DNA of 12,551 nt from Halobacteriovorax sp. (GCA_002686115.1 NZAF01000015.1:13341-25891); one strand, 5' to 3'. Shown: positions 1 to 6,977, numbered from the stretch's first letter. Numbers and translations: made by a program. The notes: a model not told the origin generated them from the letters alone.

Positions 1-1
1 C

Positions 2-817
2 TTAAGAACGTGGAAAGTTAAAGAAATGCGCACCATCCACTATTTTTCTATCCTTAGGTAGAAGATCTTTTACTTTTTCAATTTCTGTCCAATGTGTCGT
101 TGGTGAAAAGTGATGTTCTTGGTGATAACCATTATTAAACCATAAGAAATTATAAAGTTTATTATAACAAGAAACGGAGTCTCTCTTTCGATCATTTACT
201 CCTGCCCCATAATGCTCAAAATAATTCTCCATGAGGGCAGCAACCTGACCTAAATACCAAACTGGTAAATAGAACATTAAAAAGAATTTATAATTAATAT
301 CAATTAGTACACACCAAAAGATAAGAACTGAAATGAGTTCAACATAGAACAGTCTTCTCTTATCACCTTTGTTTCTTTTTGCGAGTGAAACAAGATCAAT
401 TCTAAAAAAGCCTATAAATGAATATGTTAGTAATCCCTCTTCTTTGCCCTCTTTTCCATATCGATATAGCGACGAGATATCTTTTGTCTCGTTTCCTTTA
501 GCTGGTTTGTCATTATTATATCTGTGATGGTTCATATGATGTTGATAATAGAGAGTTTGAGGTAGCCCCATGGCCATAGAATTTATAAGAGAAAACACAA
601 AGTTTAACTTATCATTAGTAAAGAAATTATTATGAATAAAGTTATGAGAGACACACTGGTAATTTGTACAATAAAAGCACACAAAAGCTACTCCTAAAAT
701 TACCTTCATAACAGAACTTAATCCATGATAATAATTAGCAGCTAATAAGAATCCCGAAACATTTAAGAGACAGACAATTACTAGAAAAATGTCTTTTTTA
801 CTGTACTTAAATAACAT
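2..817 (-). CDS. Membrane fatty acid desaturase family protein
   Basis: A complete 271-residue integral membrane protein with the histidine boxes of the di-iron desaturase/hydroxylase superfamily: HNFIH at residues 58-62, HHMNHH at 93-98 and HQEHH at 232-236, plus an isolated His at 202. Hydrophobic segments lie around 10-30, 36-54, 72-88, 157-172 and 175-195. Members bind two irons through these histidines and use O2 to desaturate or hydroxylate a lipid or other hydrophobic substrate at the inner membrane. The GYHQEHHF box followed by an HW pair supports the fatty-acid desaturase branch, but the substrate and bond position cannot be read, and a carotenoid or other lipid hydroxylase is possible. 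ATG at 817 is the only sensible start; an in-frame TGA lies directly upstream. It has no Shine-Dalgarno sequence and may be leaderless. It is divergent from the potassium channel gene. Confidence 0.9.
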   Translation of the reverse strand: MLFKYSKKDIFLVIVCLLNVSGFLLAANYYHGLSSVMKVILGVAFVCFYCTNYQCVSHNFIHNNFFTNDKLNFVFSLINSMAMGLPQTLYYQHHMNHHRYNNDKPAKGNETKDISSLYRYGKEGKEEGLLTYSFIGFFRIDLVSLAKRNKGDKRRLFYVELISVLIFWCVLIDINYKFFLMFYLPVWYLGQVAALMENYFEHYGAGVNDRKRDSVSCYNKLYNFLWFNNGYHQEHHFSPTTHWTEIEKVKDLLPKDRKIVDGAHFFNFPRS

Positions 818-823
818 TCACAT

Positions 824-832
824 TTTATACCA
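824..832 (-). promoter_or_regulatory. Extended -10 promoter for the desaturase gene
   Basis: On the minus strand the sequence reads TGGTATAAA, an extended -10 (TGn followed by a hexamer 5/6 identical to TATAAT). The -35 position has only a weak match, TTATAT. Counting seven bases past the hexamer puts the expected transcription start on the A of the desaturase ATG at 817, which would give a leaderless mRNA. This agrees with the absence of a Shine-Dalgarno sequence. Confidence 0.42.
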
Positions 833-844
833 CTTGATCTAATC

Positions 845-853
845 TGATATAAG
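845..853 (+). promoter_or_regulatory. Extended -10 promoter for the Kir channel operon
   Basis: The plus strand reads TGATATAAG, an extended -10 with a 5/6 match to TATAAT and no good -35. The expected start near base 860 gives a leader of about 40 bases. It sits about 12 bases from the divergent -10 of the desaturase, so RNA polymerases for the two directions would compete, or one regulator could control both. Confidence 0.38.
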
Positions 854-899
854 TAAAGTTTAACAAAGTGTGTAAAAAAGACCCATTAAAGGACTAAAA

Positions 900-1766
900 A
901 TGCGAAAGAAATCATATATTTACGATGGATACTTAAGTGAGTCTAGTGATTCTGCCGAACTCCTCGTTAATGACTATGATTCAAAACTAAGTCGAGATAT
1001 TTACCACTATCTGATTAGCTCAAGCTGGTTCAAGATATTTCTGTGCGTAATTACTCTCTATTTTCTTATCAATCTCGTTTTTGCTTTTTTCTACTGGATC
1101 ATTCCAAATTCTATAAATCACGAATCTAAGAATTTTTATGATGCCTTTTTCTTTAGTATTCAAACTTTTTCAACGATTGGTTATGGAAGCTTAAGCCCGA
1201 CAGGAATACCTGCGAACATACTAGTCACTTTTCAATCTGCTATTGGTATCATTAGTGTCGCACTTATTACGGGTATTGTTTTTTCTAAATTTTCAAAGCC
1301 AACGGCAAATATCATTTTTAGCAACAAGATGATTCTTTCAAAAATTGATGGAAAAACGCAATTGAGTTTTCGCATGGGTAATATGCGAGCAAACGATATT
1401 GTTCAGGCTAAAGTTGTACTCTCCGCACTGATTGATGAGGTTTCAGATAATGGCTCTTCATTTCGAAAGATATATGACTTAAAACTTAGACGATCAAATA
1501 CCCCATTTTTTAAACTTACATGGACTCTATTTCATTCCCTTGAAGAAAATTCTCCTATTTTCACGTCTGGAGAAATCAGAAAGGATTTACGGGCAATAGC
1601 TGTGACAGTCACAGGCCATGATAGTACCTTTTCAACAACAATTTTTGCTCGCCATCTATATACTAAGGATATGATTGAAAAAAATAAATTCTTTAAGGAC
1701 ATTATGTATGACCTTCCAGATGGTAGGATAAAAATAAATTATGAAGACTTTAATACTCTTGTTTAG
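900..1766 (+). CDS. KirBac-type inward-rectifier K+ channel
   Basis: A 288-residue two-TM potassium channel of the prokaryotic inward-rectifier (KirBac) family, about the usual length. TM1 spans roughly 43-67, the pore helix 80-91, the selectivity filter TIGYG 92-96, and TM2 about 107-131. The rest is the immunoglobulin-like cytoplasmic Kir domain, recognisable from FRMGNMRAN at 157-165, the TWTLFH...ENSPI segment at 207-220 and GHDSTFSTTIFAR at 239-251. Channels of this family form tetramers in the inner membrane, pass K+ and are gated by lipids and ligands on the cytoplasmic side. The start is supported by AAAGGA ending six bases before the ATG. It is the first gene of a rightward run; the next ATG is 11 bases past its stop. 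Filter and core domain look intact, so it should be functional. Confidence 0.94.
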   Translation: MRKKSYIYDGYLSESSDSAELLVNDYDSKLSRDIYHYLISSSWFKIFLCVITLYFLINLVFAFFYWIIPNSINHESKNFYDAFFFSIQTFSTIGYGSLSPTGIPANILVTFQSAIGIISVALITGIVFSKFSKPTANIIFSNKMILSKIDGKTQLSFRMGNMRANDIVQAKVVLSALIDEVSDNGSSFRKIYDLKLRRSNTPFFKLTWTLFHSLEENSPIFTSGEIRKDLRAIAVTVTGHDSTFSTTIFARHLYTKDMIEKNKFFKDIMYDLPDGRIKINYEDFNTLV

Positions 1767-1777
1767 AAGGCATTAAA

Positions 1778-2548
1778 ATGAAAAGTGATAATAACTCTCT
1801 TACTATAATTTCTCTGGGATGGCTTGGATTAAAGTTATATAAGTACATCATAAAAAATAGTACTCATAACTTTCATAAAGTTTCTGGAAGCTATTTTCAC
1901 ACCCCTAAAAACATAGAAAATGAGTACCGCTTTGACATTAACGCTATGAAAGAACTACCGTCGGAAGTCTTAAATTCAGATATTATATTTTTTAATCTTC
2001 CCCCATCTCGCATAGATAGTATTCAAGTTGTAAGAGAATTTCTTAATCGTGTTAAAGATAAGAAAGTTATTTTTATAAGTTCCACTTCTGTATATGGCCA
2101 GGAGGGCGATTTAGATGAAACTACTCTTCCAAGGCCAAAAACAAAGAATGGAATATTTTTACTCGAAATAGAGAATTATATAAAAAATAATATTGAAGAT
2201 TACATTATTATAAGACCTGGTGGTCTTTATGATAATACTCGCCACCCTATTTATCATCTCTCAGATAAAGAAAGCAATATGGGAACTGAAGAAGTCATTA
2301 ATTTAATTTCAGGTAAAGACTTAATTGATATTATTATGAAATCAATGGATCGAAAAAATATTACGATAAACGCCATCAATGAAAACCATCCAAATAAAAG
2401 AGAGTTTTATCAAGAGCTATCTACAAGAATTAGAATCGCTCCACCAAAATTTTGCTCAAATCATACTGGTGTAAAAAGAATTATTAAAACAACACACTCT
2501 GACTTTAGAGTTAAATCAAACCTTTTTGAATTAAGTGAGAATTTATGA
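1778..2548 (+). CDS. Atypical SDR / NAD(P)-binding epimerase-like protein (YeeZ-like)
   Basis: A 256-residue protein resembling the NAD-dependent epimerase/dehydratase-like (YeeZ-type) branch of the extended SDR superfamily. The N-terminal strand leads into GWLG (14-17), where classical members have a glycine-rich dinucleotide loop. Further matches are FNLPP (72-76), the SSTSVYG strand end (101-107), a LLEIEN helix (128-133), RPGGLY (146-151) and a late NENHPNKREFYQE segment (201-213). The helix at 124-135 has no Tyr-x-x-x-Lys catalytic pair, so redox chemistry on a sugar is doubtful; the family may bind a nucleotide without being a true epimerase. Substrate unknown. AGAAGG, overlapping the previous stop codon, lies seven bases before the ATG. 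Its stop overlaps the HAD gene start as ATGA, which suggests coupled translation. Confidence 0.8.
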   Translation: MKSDNNSLTIISLGWLGLKLYKYIIKNSTHNFHKVSGSYFHTPKNIENEYRFDINAMKELPSEVLNSDIIFFNLPPSRIDSIQVVREFLNRVKDKKVIFISSTSVYGQEGDLDETTLPRPKTKNGIFLLEIENYIKNNIEDYIIIRPGGLYDNTRHPIYHLSDKESNMGTEEVINLISGKDLIDIIMKSMDRKNITINAINENHPNKREFYQELSTRIRIAPPKFCSNHTGVKRIIKTTHSDFRVKSNLFELSENL

Positions 2549-3144
2549 ATTTTAAAAATATTAAAGGCTTCTTTTTTGATTTAGATGGAACTCTGATCGA
2601 TTCAAAGCTTGATTTTCTTGCCATGAGAAAAGACCTTGGCATTTCTCTAGATATTGATATTTTAGAGTATGTAGAATCACTTGAAGATAATGAACTTAAA
2701 AATAAAGCAAATGCTATTATTCATCATCATGAGATTCAGGGTGCAAAAAACTCCGTCATGATCGAAGGAGTTACTGAATTTATCTCCTATTTAATAAGTA
2801 ATGAACTGCCCTTTGGGATTTTGACAAGGAATTCGAAGTTTTGTTCACTTGAGATGTTTAAAATGCACGGGCTAGAGATAGAACATCTCATTACTCGTGA
2901 GGATGCACCACCAAAACCAAGCCCAGAAGGATTAAATATACTAAAGGACATATTTAATCTTGAGCCCCACCAATGTATTTATGTTGGGGACTATATTCAC
3001 GATTTAAAAAGTGCACAAAATGCTGGCATGATTCCTGTTCTTTTTGAGAATAATCAAAACTCTGAATTCAAGGAACACGCCAAGTATCACTTTAATTGCT
3101 ATAAGACTTTTTTAAATAAAATTAAAAACGACATTGAGCATTAG
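2545..3144 (+). CDS. HAD superfamily hydrolase, phosphoglycolate phosphatase-like
   Basis: A 199-residue haloacid dehalogenase-like phosphatase with all four motifs: FDLDGT at 11-16 (nucleophile Asp12, acid/base Asp14), Thr94 in ILTRN (motif II), Lys124 in PPKPSP (motif III) and GDYIHDLKSAQNAG at 148-161 (Mg2+-binding Asp149 and Asp153). The helical insert between about 20 and 85 is a small C1 cap, as in phosphoglycolate phosphatases and beta-phosphoglucomutase-like enzymes. It should be a cytoplasmic Mg2+-dependent phosphatase for a small metabolite; the substrate cannot be read from the motifs. The ATG overlaps the TGA of the epimerase-like gene, so the two are probably translated together and could act on the same phosphorylated sugar or nucleotide, though this is inference. 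Its last 23 bases overlap the end of the convergent Cys-rich gene. Confidence 0.9.
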   Translation: MNFKNIKGFFFDLDGTLIDSKLDFLAMRKDLGISLDIDILEYVESLEDNELKNKANAIIHHHEIQGAKNSVMIEGVTEFISYLISNELPFGILTRNSKFCSLEMFKMHGLEIEHLITREDAPPKPSPEGLNILKDIFNLEPHQCIYVGDYIHDLKSAQNAGMIPVLFENNQNSEFKEHAKYHFNCYKTFLNKIKNDIEH

Positions 3145-3439
3145 CATTTGCAAAAACTAATGGGTCATAATATGGATTATTTGCTCTTACGAAACCACTG
3201 ATACATTGGCCAGGGTAAACCCATCCTTGTTGAAAGCCATTAAAAAATGCCCCATAGCTTGATCTACCAACGACATTCATTCTACAAAATATTGGTCTAT
3301 ATCCTTGCCAATTACAAACCTGGCAACTTGCACCATGCCCCTGATTTAACTGACAATAAGACTGAACTGGAAACCAGTTAAAGGCACTTGCAGAGACCGA
3401 AATAATAAGAAAAGAGATAATTTTAATCAGTGATTTCAT
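3122..3439 (-). CDS. Small secreted six-cysteine protein, function unknown
   Basis: A 105-residue protein I do not recognise. Residues 1-19 are a clear Sec signal peptide (Lys at 2 and 6, hydrophobic core, ASA before Phe20). The mature part of about 86 residues has six cysteines (29, 39, 42, 52, 79, 103), including a CxxC at 39-42, and is rich in aromatic residues, Gly, Asn and Gln. An even cysteine count in an exported protein suggests three disulfides and a compact extracytoplasmic fold. There are no charged repeats, lipobox or membrane anchor. AGGAG five bases before the ATG makes the start secure. It probably has its own promoter in the preceding 90 bases. Its stop lies inside the convergent HAD gene, so the two mRNAs overlap at their 3' ends by at least 23 bases. 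Confidence 0.75.
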   Translation of the reverse strand: MKSLIKIISFLIISVSASAFNWFPVQSYCQLNQGHGASCQVCNWQGYRPIFCRMNVVGRSSYGAFFNGFQQGWVYPGQCISGFVRANNPYYDPLVFANANAQCRF

Positions 3440-3462
3440 AGTAACTCCTAAAATATAGATAG

Positions 3463-3491
3463 ATGTAATCCTAAGATAATCACCCAGTCAA
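3463..3491 (-). promoter_or_regulatory. Possible promoter for the Cys-rich secreted protein
   Basis: On the minus strand TTGACT (3486-3491, 5/6 match to the -35 consensus) is followed after 17 bases by TTACAT (3463-3468), a poor -10. It lies in the 90-base gap between the outer-membrane protein gene and the Cys-rich gene, which otherwise shows no clear terminator; the only nearby stem, across 3484-3500, has a central mismatch and no T-run. The -35 hexamer is identical to that of the stronger promoter at 6978-7006. Confidence 0.3.
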
Positions 3492-3529
3492 CAACTCGGC
3501 GCACAAAACCCTAAAAATCTTACATAATT

Positions 3530-4312
3530 TTAGAAGTAGTAATTAAGACCCAACCCTATAAAAGTAAGATCACTCTTAAATGAATAGCTACCTGCTCTTC
3601 GGTTTGTGAACTCCTCACTTTCATTCCATGTTGTTCTCATATGTTTTAAAAAGATTGTTGGTTTTAACTTATCTGTATAATTAAAGAACATACCTAAATA
3701 GAATGATTCTCTATAAACATCCTCACGACTAAAATTCAAAGGAATATAAGGTTTATATTTAAAATAAATATTAGAAAAAAACTCTTTATCCACGCTTAAA
3801 AAGTAATTAAGTCTTATCTCTGGAGCAAGAGTAAATAATACTTCTGACCAATTACGAATACCTTCTGCAACAAAGTCAACTCTCATTGATTTTGAAAGAA
3901 TAACCTTTTTAAGTAAATAAATAGAAGTCTCAAACTCAAAGGCCTTCTCATCTTCCCAGCCCCAAACTCCATTATTTGGCTTCCAATCATTCTCATTTCT
4001 TTCTCCACTATTTAGATTCAATTGAGCCCCATAGTGTAGAGTTTGATCAATTTTCTTTTGAATCTTTGATCCAAATTGATGAAAATTTCTATCTGCTCTT
4101 TTCTCATAGCGATAGTGTGGGATTAGCTTTGTCTCTTCACTTAATTGATAAAAACCTCGAAAGACAAAAGATGGTGCAGTTTTACTCTCATCTCTTGGAT
4201 TTGGTTTTGTGATGTCAGCTTTTACAAAAAAGTGACTACTCGTAATCAATAAAAAGATAATCTTTATAGTTGTCTTCAATTTCTGCCTCATTATAAGAGC
4301 TTTCATTATCAT
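3530..4312 (-). CDS. Probable outer-membrane beta-barrel protein
   Basis: A 260-residue exported protein without a family I can name. The N-terminus carries several basic residues, a hydrophobic core (IIFLLI) and an A-D cleavage site about 32 residues in, so it has a signal peptide. The mature part alternates polar and aromatic residues in many short strands, and the last residues are GLNYYF; a C-terminal Phe after alternating hydrophobics is the usual BAM recognition signal of outer-membrane barrels. I chose the ATG at 4312 because GGAG lies five bases before it; ATGs at 4306 and 4291 and a TTG at 4315 are possible but worse placed. The gene starts 77 bases inside the end of the FecR-domain gene, in another frame, so the two are very likely co-expressed. 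It could be a channel, a receptor or an assembly partner of the FecR-like protein. Confidence 0.78.
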   Translation of the reverse strand: MIMKALIMRQKLKTTIKIIFLLITSSHFFVKADITKPNPRDESKTAPSFVFRGFYQLSEETKLIPHYRYEKRADRNFHQFGSKIQKKIDQTLHYGAQLNLNSGERNENDWKPNNGVWGWEDEKAFEFETSIYLLKKVILSKSMRVDFVAEGIRNWSEVLFTLAPEIRLNYFLSVDKEFFSNIYFKYKPYIPLNFSREDVYRESFYLGMFFNYTDKLKPTIFLKHMRTTWNESEEFTNRRAGSYSFKSDLTFIGLGLNYYF

Positions 4313-4874
4313 CAAAGCTCCAATTTAATTTCTTAGTCCATCCTAGTTGAGAAGGCTCAGACATACCCTGATCCTTATCAGCACTAATCCCATATCCCTC
4401 AGTTAGAAGTACAAGTTTACTTGTTTCGACTTCTTTAACTTCAACGCTTCCCTCATTTACGCAGGCCCAGCTTGTCTTACTTTCTTTATTATGGGCCACA
4501 AAAAATGTTGTCCCTCTAACAGCGAGAGAAACTGTTTTTGTGAGAACATGAAAAGGATTCTCTTTCTTTTTATCAACTTTGAAAAAAGACGCTCCTTTCT
4601 TTATTTGAAACTTAAATTCATTTATATATTTTTTTACACTAACTTTTGAATGGGCATCTATTTTAACGCTCACAAGATCAGGAAACTTTAATAGAGCAAA
4701 AGACTTTTTACCAGTTTCAACAATATCACCCTCTTTAAGCTCTAAGCCTTTCTTAGCTTTTATTGCTTTACCTTCACTATAGACTGTGACTTTACCTTTT
4801 ATAAAACGAATGAATGGTAAATCTGCACTAAAGCTTGAACTGCTAATGAGTAGAAACAGAGTAATAAATTTCAT
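4236..4874 (-). CDS. Secreted FecR-domain protein
   Basis: A 212-residue protein with a Sec signal peptide (1-17, SFSA before Asp18) and a FecR domain at about 44-145. Visible family features are LKEGDIVETG (46-55), a strand run ending in VSVKI (68-72), a KKGASFFKV turn (92-100) and the signature VRGTTFFV at 119-126. Classical FecR proteins are membrane-anchored anti-sigma regulators; this one has no cytoplasmic anti-sigma region or TM, so it belongs to the stand-alone periplasmic type, whose domain probably binds a ligand or a protein partner. No sigma factor gene is near. The C-terminal 35 residues are acidic and their coding sequence also carries the barrel protein start and part of its signal peptide. 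The start is supported by CGGAG six bases before the ATG. The preceding ATPase gene is 37 bases upstream. Confidence 0.87.
   Translation of the reverse strand: MKFITLFLLISSSSFSADLPFIRFIKGKVTVYSEGKAIKAKKGLELKEGDIVETGKKSFALLKFPDLVSVKIDAHSKVSVKKYINEFKFQIKKGASFFKVDKKKENPFHVLTKTVSLAVRGTTFFVAHNKESKTSWACVNEGSVEVKEVETSKLVLLTEGYGISADKDQGMSEPSQLGWTKKLNWSFDDNESSYNEAEIEDNYKDYLFIDYE
4318..4321 (-). promoter_or_regulatory. Ribosome binding site deciding the barrel protein start
   Basis: GGAG on the minus strand, five bases before the ATG at 4312. It lies within the coding sequence of the upstream FecR-domain gene. It favours 4312 over the TTG at 4315 (only two bases away) and over the ATGs at 4306 and 4291. 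Confidence 0.6.
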
Positions 4875-4911
4875 AATGATCTCCGGATAAGATATGATAG
4901 TCTTCTAAAAA

Positions 4912-6069
4912 CTATCTATCAAGTTCGAGATCGTTCTCTTCTTTCTTAGGAGGGCCATTTTTATTGGAACTTTCACCATCTTCATCATCATTTCCACCAA
5001 ATTCCAGATTTCTTTCAAAGTTTGAAGGAGATGATGCAGCGTCAAGTGCTATTTCATATGTAATCTTATCTGCTTTATAGAGCTGTGTAAGGTGCTGATC
5101 AAAAGACTGCATTGATCCTTTGGCCTTCTCCATAAAGACATACATTCCGGATAGAGCCTCTTTACCAGAGATACATTCTTGAATCCCTGGATTTACAACC
5201 ATGATTTCTTGGGCACAAACTCTACCCTTGCCATCCTTAGTCGGTAAAAGTCTTTGACTAACAGTTGCATGTAAACATTCAGATAATCTCTTTTGTATAT
5301 TAGCTTGTTCCTCAGGAGGAAACATAGATACAACTCTGTTAATTGTTGAAGGAGCATTTGTAGTATGTACTGTCCCAAAGACGAGGTGACCAGTTTCAGC
5401 AGCTTTCATTGCAATCTGAATCGTCTCAGCGTCTCTCATTTCCCCAATAACAATAATATCTGGATCTTGTCTTAAAGCACCACGAAGAGCATCTTTAAAA
5501 CTATCAGTATCAGATCCAAGCTCTCTTTGAGTAATACGGCATTTCTTTGATGTAAAAAGAAACTCAACAGGATCTTCAATAGTAAGAATATGCTCAGCTC
5601 TAGTCATATTTATTTCTTCAAGCATAGCAGCGAGTGTAGAACTTTTTCCAGAGCCTGTTACACCTGTAACAAGTACAAGTCCTCTTTTTGCTTGCGTGAT
5701 ATCTTTAATTGCTTGTGGAAGTTTTAACTGCTCAAGAGTAGGAATCTGCATGGTAATAACACGCATAATGATTGCAAGCTTGCCTTGAAATCGCAATATA
5801 TTAACCCTTACTCTACAAACCTTTCCGTATTGATAAGAGCCATCATACTCTTTAAGTGTATCAATCTTTGCTCTAACTTCTTCTTCAGGAATCGTTAATA
5901 AGCATATAAGCTTCATATCTTCTTCAGTTAATGCTGGTGAATTAATTGGCTTTAAATGGCCCTTAATTCTAAAATACGGTTTCTCCCCTGCTCTTAAGTG
6001 AATATCACTCACAGAGTTTTTTACTGCCAGTACTAATAACTGATGAAATTGTTTTTGATCATATGCCAT
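4912..6069 (-). CDS. PilT/PilU-family twitching motility ATPase
   Basis: A 385-residue secretion-type hexameric ATPase of the pilus retraction family. Numbering from a TTG six codons further upstream, it has SDIHLRAG (27-34), Walker A GVTGSGKS (142-149), the Asp box TIEDPVEF (169-176), Walker B IIVIGEMRD (211-219) and the His box GHLVFGTVHTT (233-243). MQSFDQ at 326-331 and the ALDAASSP segment at 347-354 resemble PilU more than PilT, and PilU also has a C-terminal extension; here the last 30 residues are acidic and hydrophilic. Such ATPases sit at the cytoplasmic base of type IV pili and drive filament disassembly. No other pilus gene is in the window. ATG at 6069 is preferred because it begins just before the conserved N-terminal domain; TTG at 6087 is an alternative, and neither has a good Shine-Dalgarno sequence. 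Confidence 0.92.
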   Translation of the reverse strand: MAYDQKQFHQLLVLAVKNSVSDIHLRAGEKPYFRIKGHLKPINSPALTEEDMKLICLLTIPEEEVRAKIDTLKEYDGSYQYGKVCRVRVNILRFQGKLAIIMRVITMQIPTLEQLKLPQAIKDITQAKRGLVLVTGVTGSGKSSTLAAMLEEINMTRAEHILTIEDPVEFLFTSKKCRITQRELGSDTDSFKDALRGALRQDPDIIVIGEMRDAETIQIAMKAAETGHLVFGTVHTTNAPSTINRVVSMFPPEEQANIQKRLSECLHATVSQRLLPTKDGKGRVCAQEIMVVNPGIQECISGKEALSGMYVFMEKAKGSMQSFDQHLTQLYKADKITYEIALDAASSPSNFERNLEFGGNDDEDGESSNKNGPPKKEENDLELDR

Positions 6070-6112
6070 GAAGTACTTTTCGGACAATTTCTAAGAGATT
6101 TTAGATATTTAT

Positions 6113-6610
6113 CTATATTTTATAAAACTTGTAGAATAATTTTATACTGACAGGAAAGAAAATCGCCCAATTTAATGCAATCAAAGCATAATAGAATTGA
6201 TCTTTTACCTCTATGGGAGATATTTTAACACCTCCATAAAATGCTCCTGCTCCTCCAATGGCACCTAATAAAGAAAGCAAAATAACATTCTTATCTTTTA
6301 GGTAGTTAAAGACATCACCATAGTAGCAAATAAATACAATATAAAGTGACATCAGCCATAATGGAAAACCATCCATCTTATAGTCGATAAGACTTAATTG
6401 AGAAGCAATCATAGTTTCATAAACACCAAACAATATGAAAAAAAGAAGTGAAAGAAAGTACGTTTTGGCATCTGTCTTTTTTAAAAACAAAATAAAATTT
6501 AAAATAACAAAAACAAAAGAGATAACAAGAAGTGAGTACTGATATAAGTCAGCATAATAGACGGCCGCGTACCAAAGGGCCTGAAGTAAGATGACTTTAA
6601 GAAGTAACAC
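6113..6610 (-). CDS. DUF2878-type multi-pass membrane protein
   Basis: A 165-residue, very hydrophobic protein with about five or six membrane segments (roughly 5-20, 24-43, 50-70, 83-98, 109-127, 138-158). PLWLMSLYIVF at 83-93 and the glycine-rich LGAIGGAGAFYGG at 115-127 fit the DUF2878 family as I remember it; this assignment is from pattern memory. No enzymatic residues stand out and no function is established for the family. The start must be GTG at 6610, because no ATG or TTG occurs near the N-terminus. It overlaps the DUF423 gene end by 14 bases, so translation is probably coupled; GAG nine bases upstream is a weak ribosome site. Confidence 0.7.
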   Translation of the reverse strand: MLLLKVILLQALWYAAVYYADLYQYSLLVISFVFVILNFILFLKKTDAKTYFLSLLFFILFGVYETMIASQLSLIDYKMDGFPLWLMSLYIVFICYYGDVFNYLKDKNVILLSLLGAIGGAGAFYGGVKISPIEVKDQFYYALIALNWAIFFPVSIKLFYKFYKI

Positions 6611-6971
6611 TATTTTTTTCTCGATTTTCTTTATAGGCCTCTAATGCATAGAGCACCCAGCCAATAATAAAGAATAGTCCTCCGATAGGAGTTATAGCAC
6701 CTAGCTTTTTAAGACCTAGAGTTGCTAAAAGATAAAGACTACCACTAAATATAATAATTCCTAAACTAAAGAATAGACCTGCTCTACCGCTTGATCCTCT
6801 ATGTCCATAAAGAATAAGAGCAAAGCTATGATAAAAATGATATTTTGAAGCAGTAGAAAACACTGAAAGCTCATAAGGGCCAAGCTTATCTTTTAATGCA
6901 TGTGCACCAAAAGCTCCAATAACAACGGCGAGTGCTGCAAAGACACAGCCTATTAAGGTATTATTTTTCAT
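6597..6971 (-). CDS. DUF423 (YgdD-type) small membrane protein
   Basis: A 124-residue inner-membrane protein with about four TM segments and the clear DUF423 signatures: GAFGAHAL at 19-26, YHFYHSFAL at 44-52, FSGSLYLLA at 75-83, GAITPIGG at 91-98 and a GW pair at 104-105. Length and motif order match the family (E. coli YgdD), which is widespread but has no settled biochemical role. The ATG at 6971 lacks a Shine-Dalgarno sequence and sits exactly where the promoter in front of it would start transcription. It begins a likely transcript DUF423, DUF2878, ATPase, possibly continuing to the FecR and barrel genes, since spacings are short and no terminator is visible. Confidence 0.93.
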   Translation of the reverse strand: MKNNTLIGCVFAALAVVIGAFGAHALKDKLGPYELSVFSTASKYHFYHSFALILYGHRGSSGRAGLFFSLGIIIFSGSLYLLATLGLKKLGAITPIGGLFFIIGWVLYALEAYKENREKNSVTS

Positions 6972-6977
6972 AAAATG

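Noticed and set aside
3213..3222. GGGT-AA-ACCC inverted repeat downstream of the HAD gene as terminator
   Set aside because: Loop of two bases is too short, no T-run follows, and it lies in the Cys-rich gene coding sequence.
3484..3500. CCGAGT/ACTGGG stem after the barrel gene as terminator
   Set aside because: One central mismatch, no T-run, and it overlaps a possible -35 hexamer.
3976..4212. Plus-strand open frame opposite the barrel protein
   Set aside because: Fully inside a better supported gene, no ribosome site, no recognisable protein features.
4313..4315. TTG at 4315 as start of the barrel protein
   Set aside because: GGAG is only two bases from it; the ATG at 4312 has the correct five-base spacing.
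4236..4874. Iron-uptake FecI-FecR-FecA type regulation
   Set aside because: No ECF sigma factor or TonB-dependent receptor is nearby and the FecR-domain protein lacks the TM and cytoplasmic anti-sigma part; the barrel next to it is too small for FecA.
5193..5378. Alternative-frame minus-strand frame in the ATPase gene
   Set aside because: Lies over the conserved PilT/PilU core, which must be translated in the other frame.
6085..6087. TTG at 6087 as start of the ATPase
   Set aside because: Adds six unconserved residues and has no ribosome site; ATG at 6069 is simpler. Not excluded.
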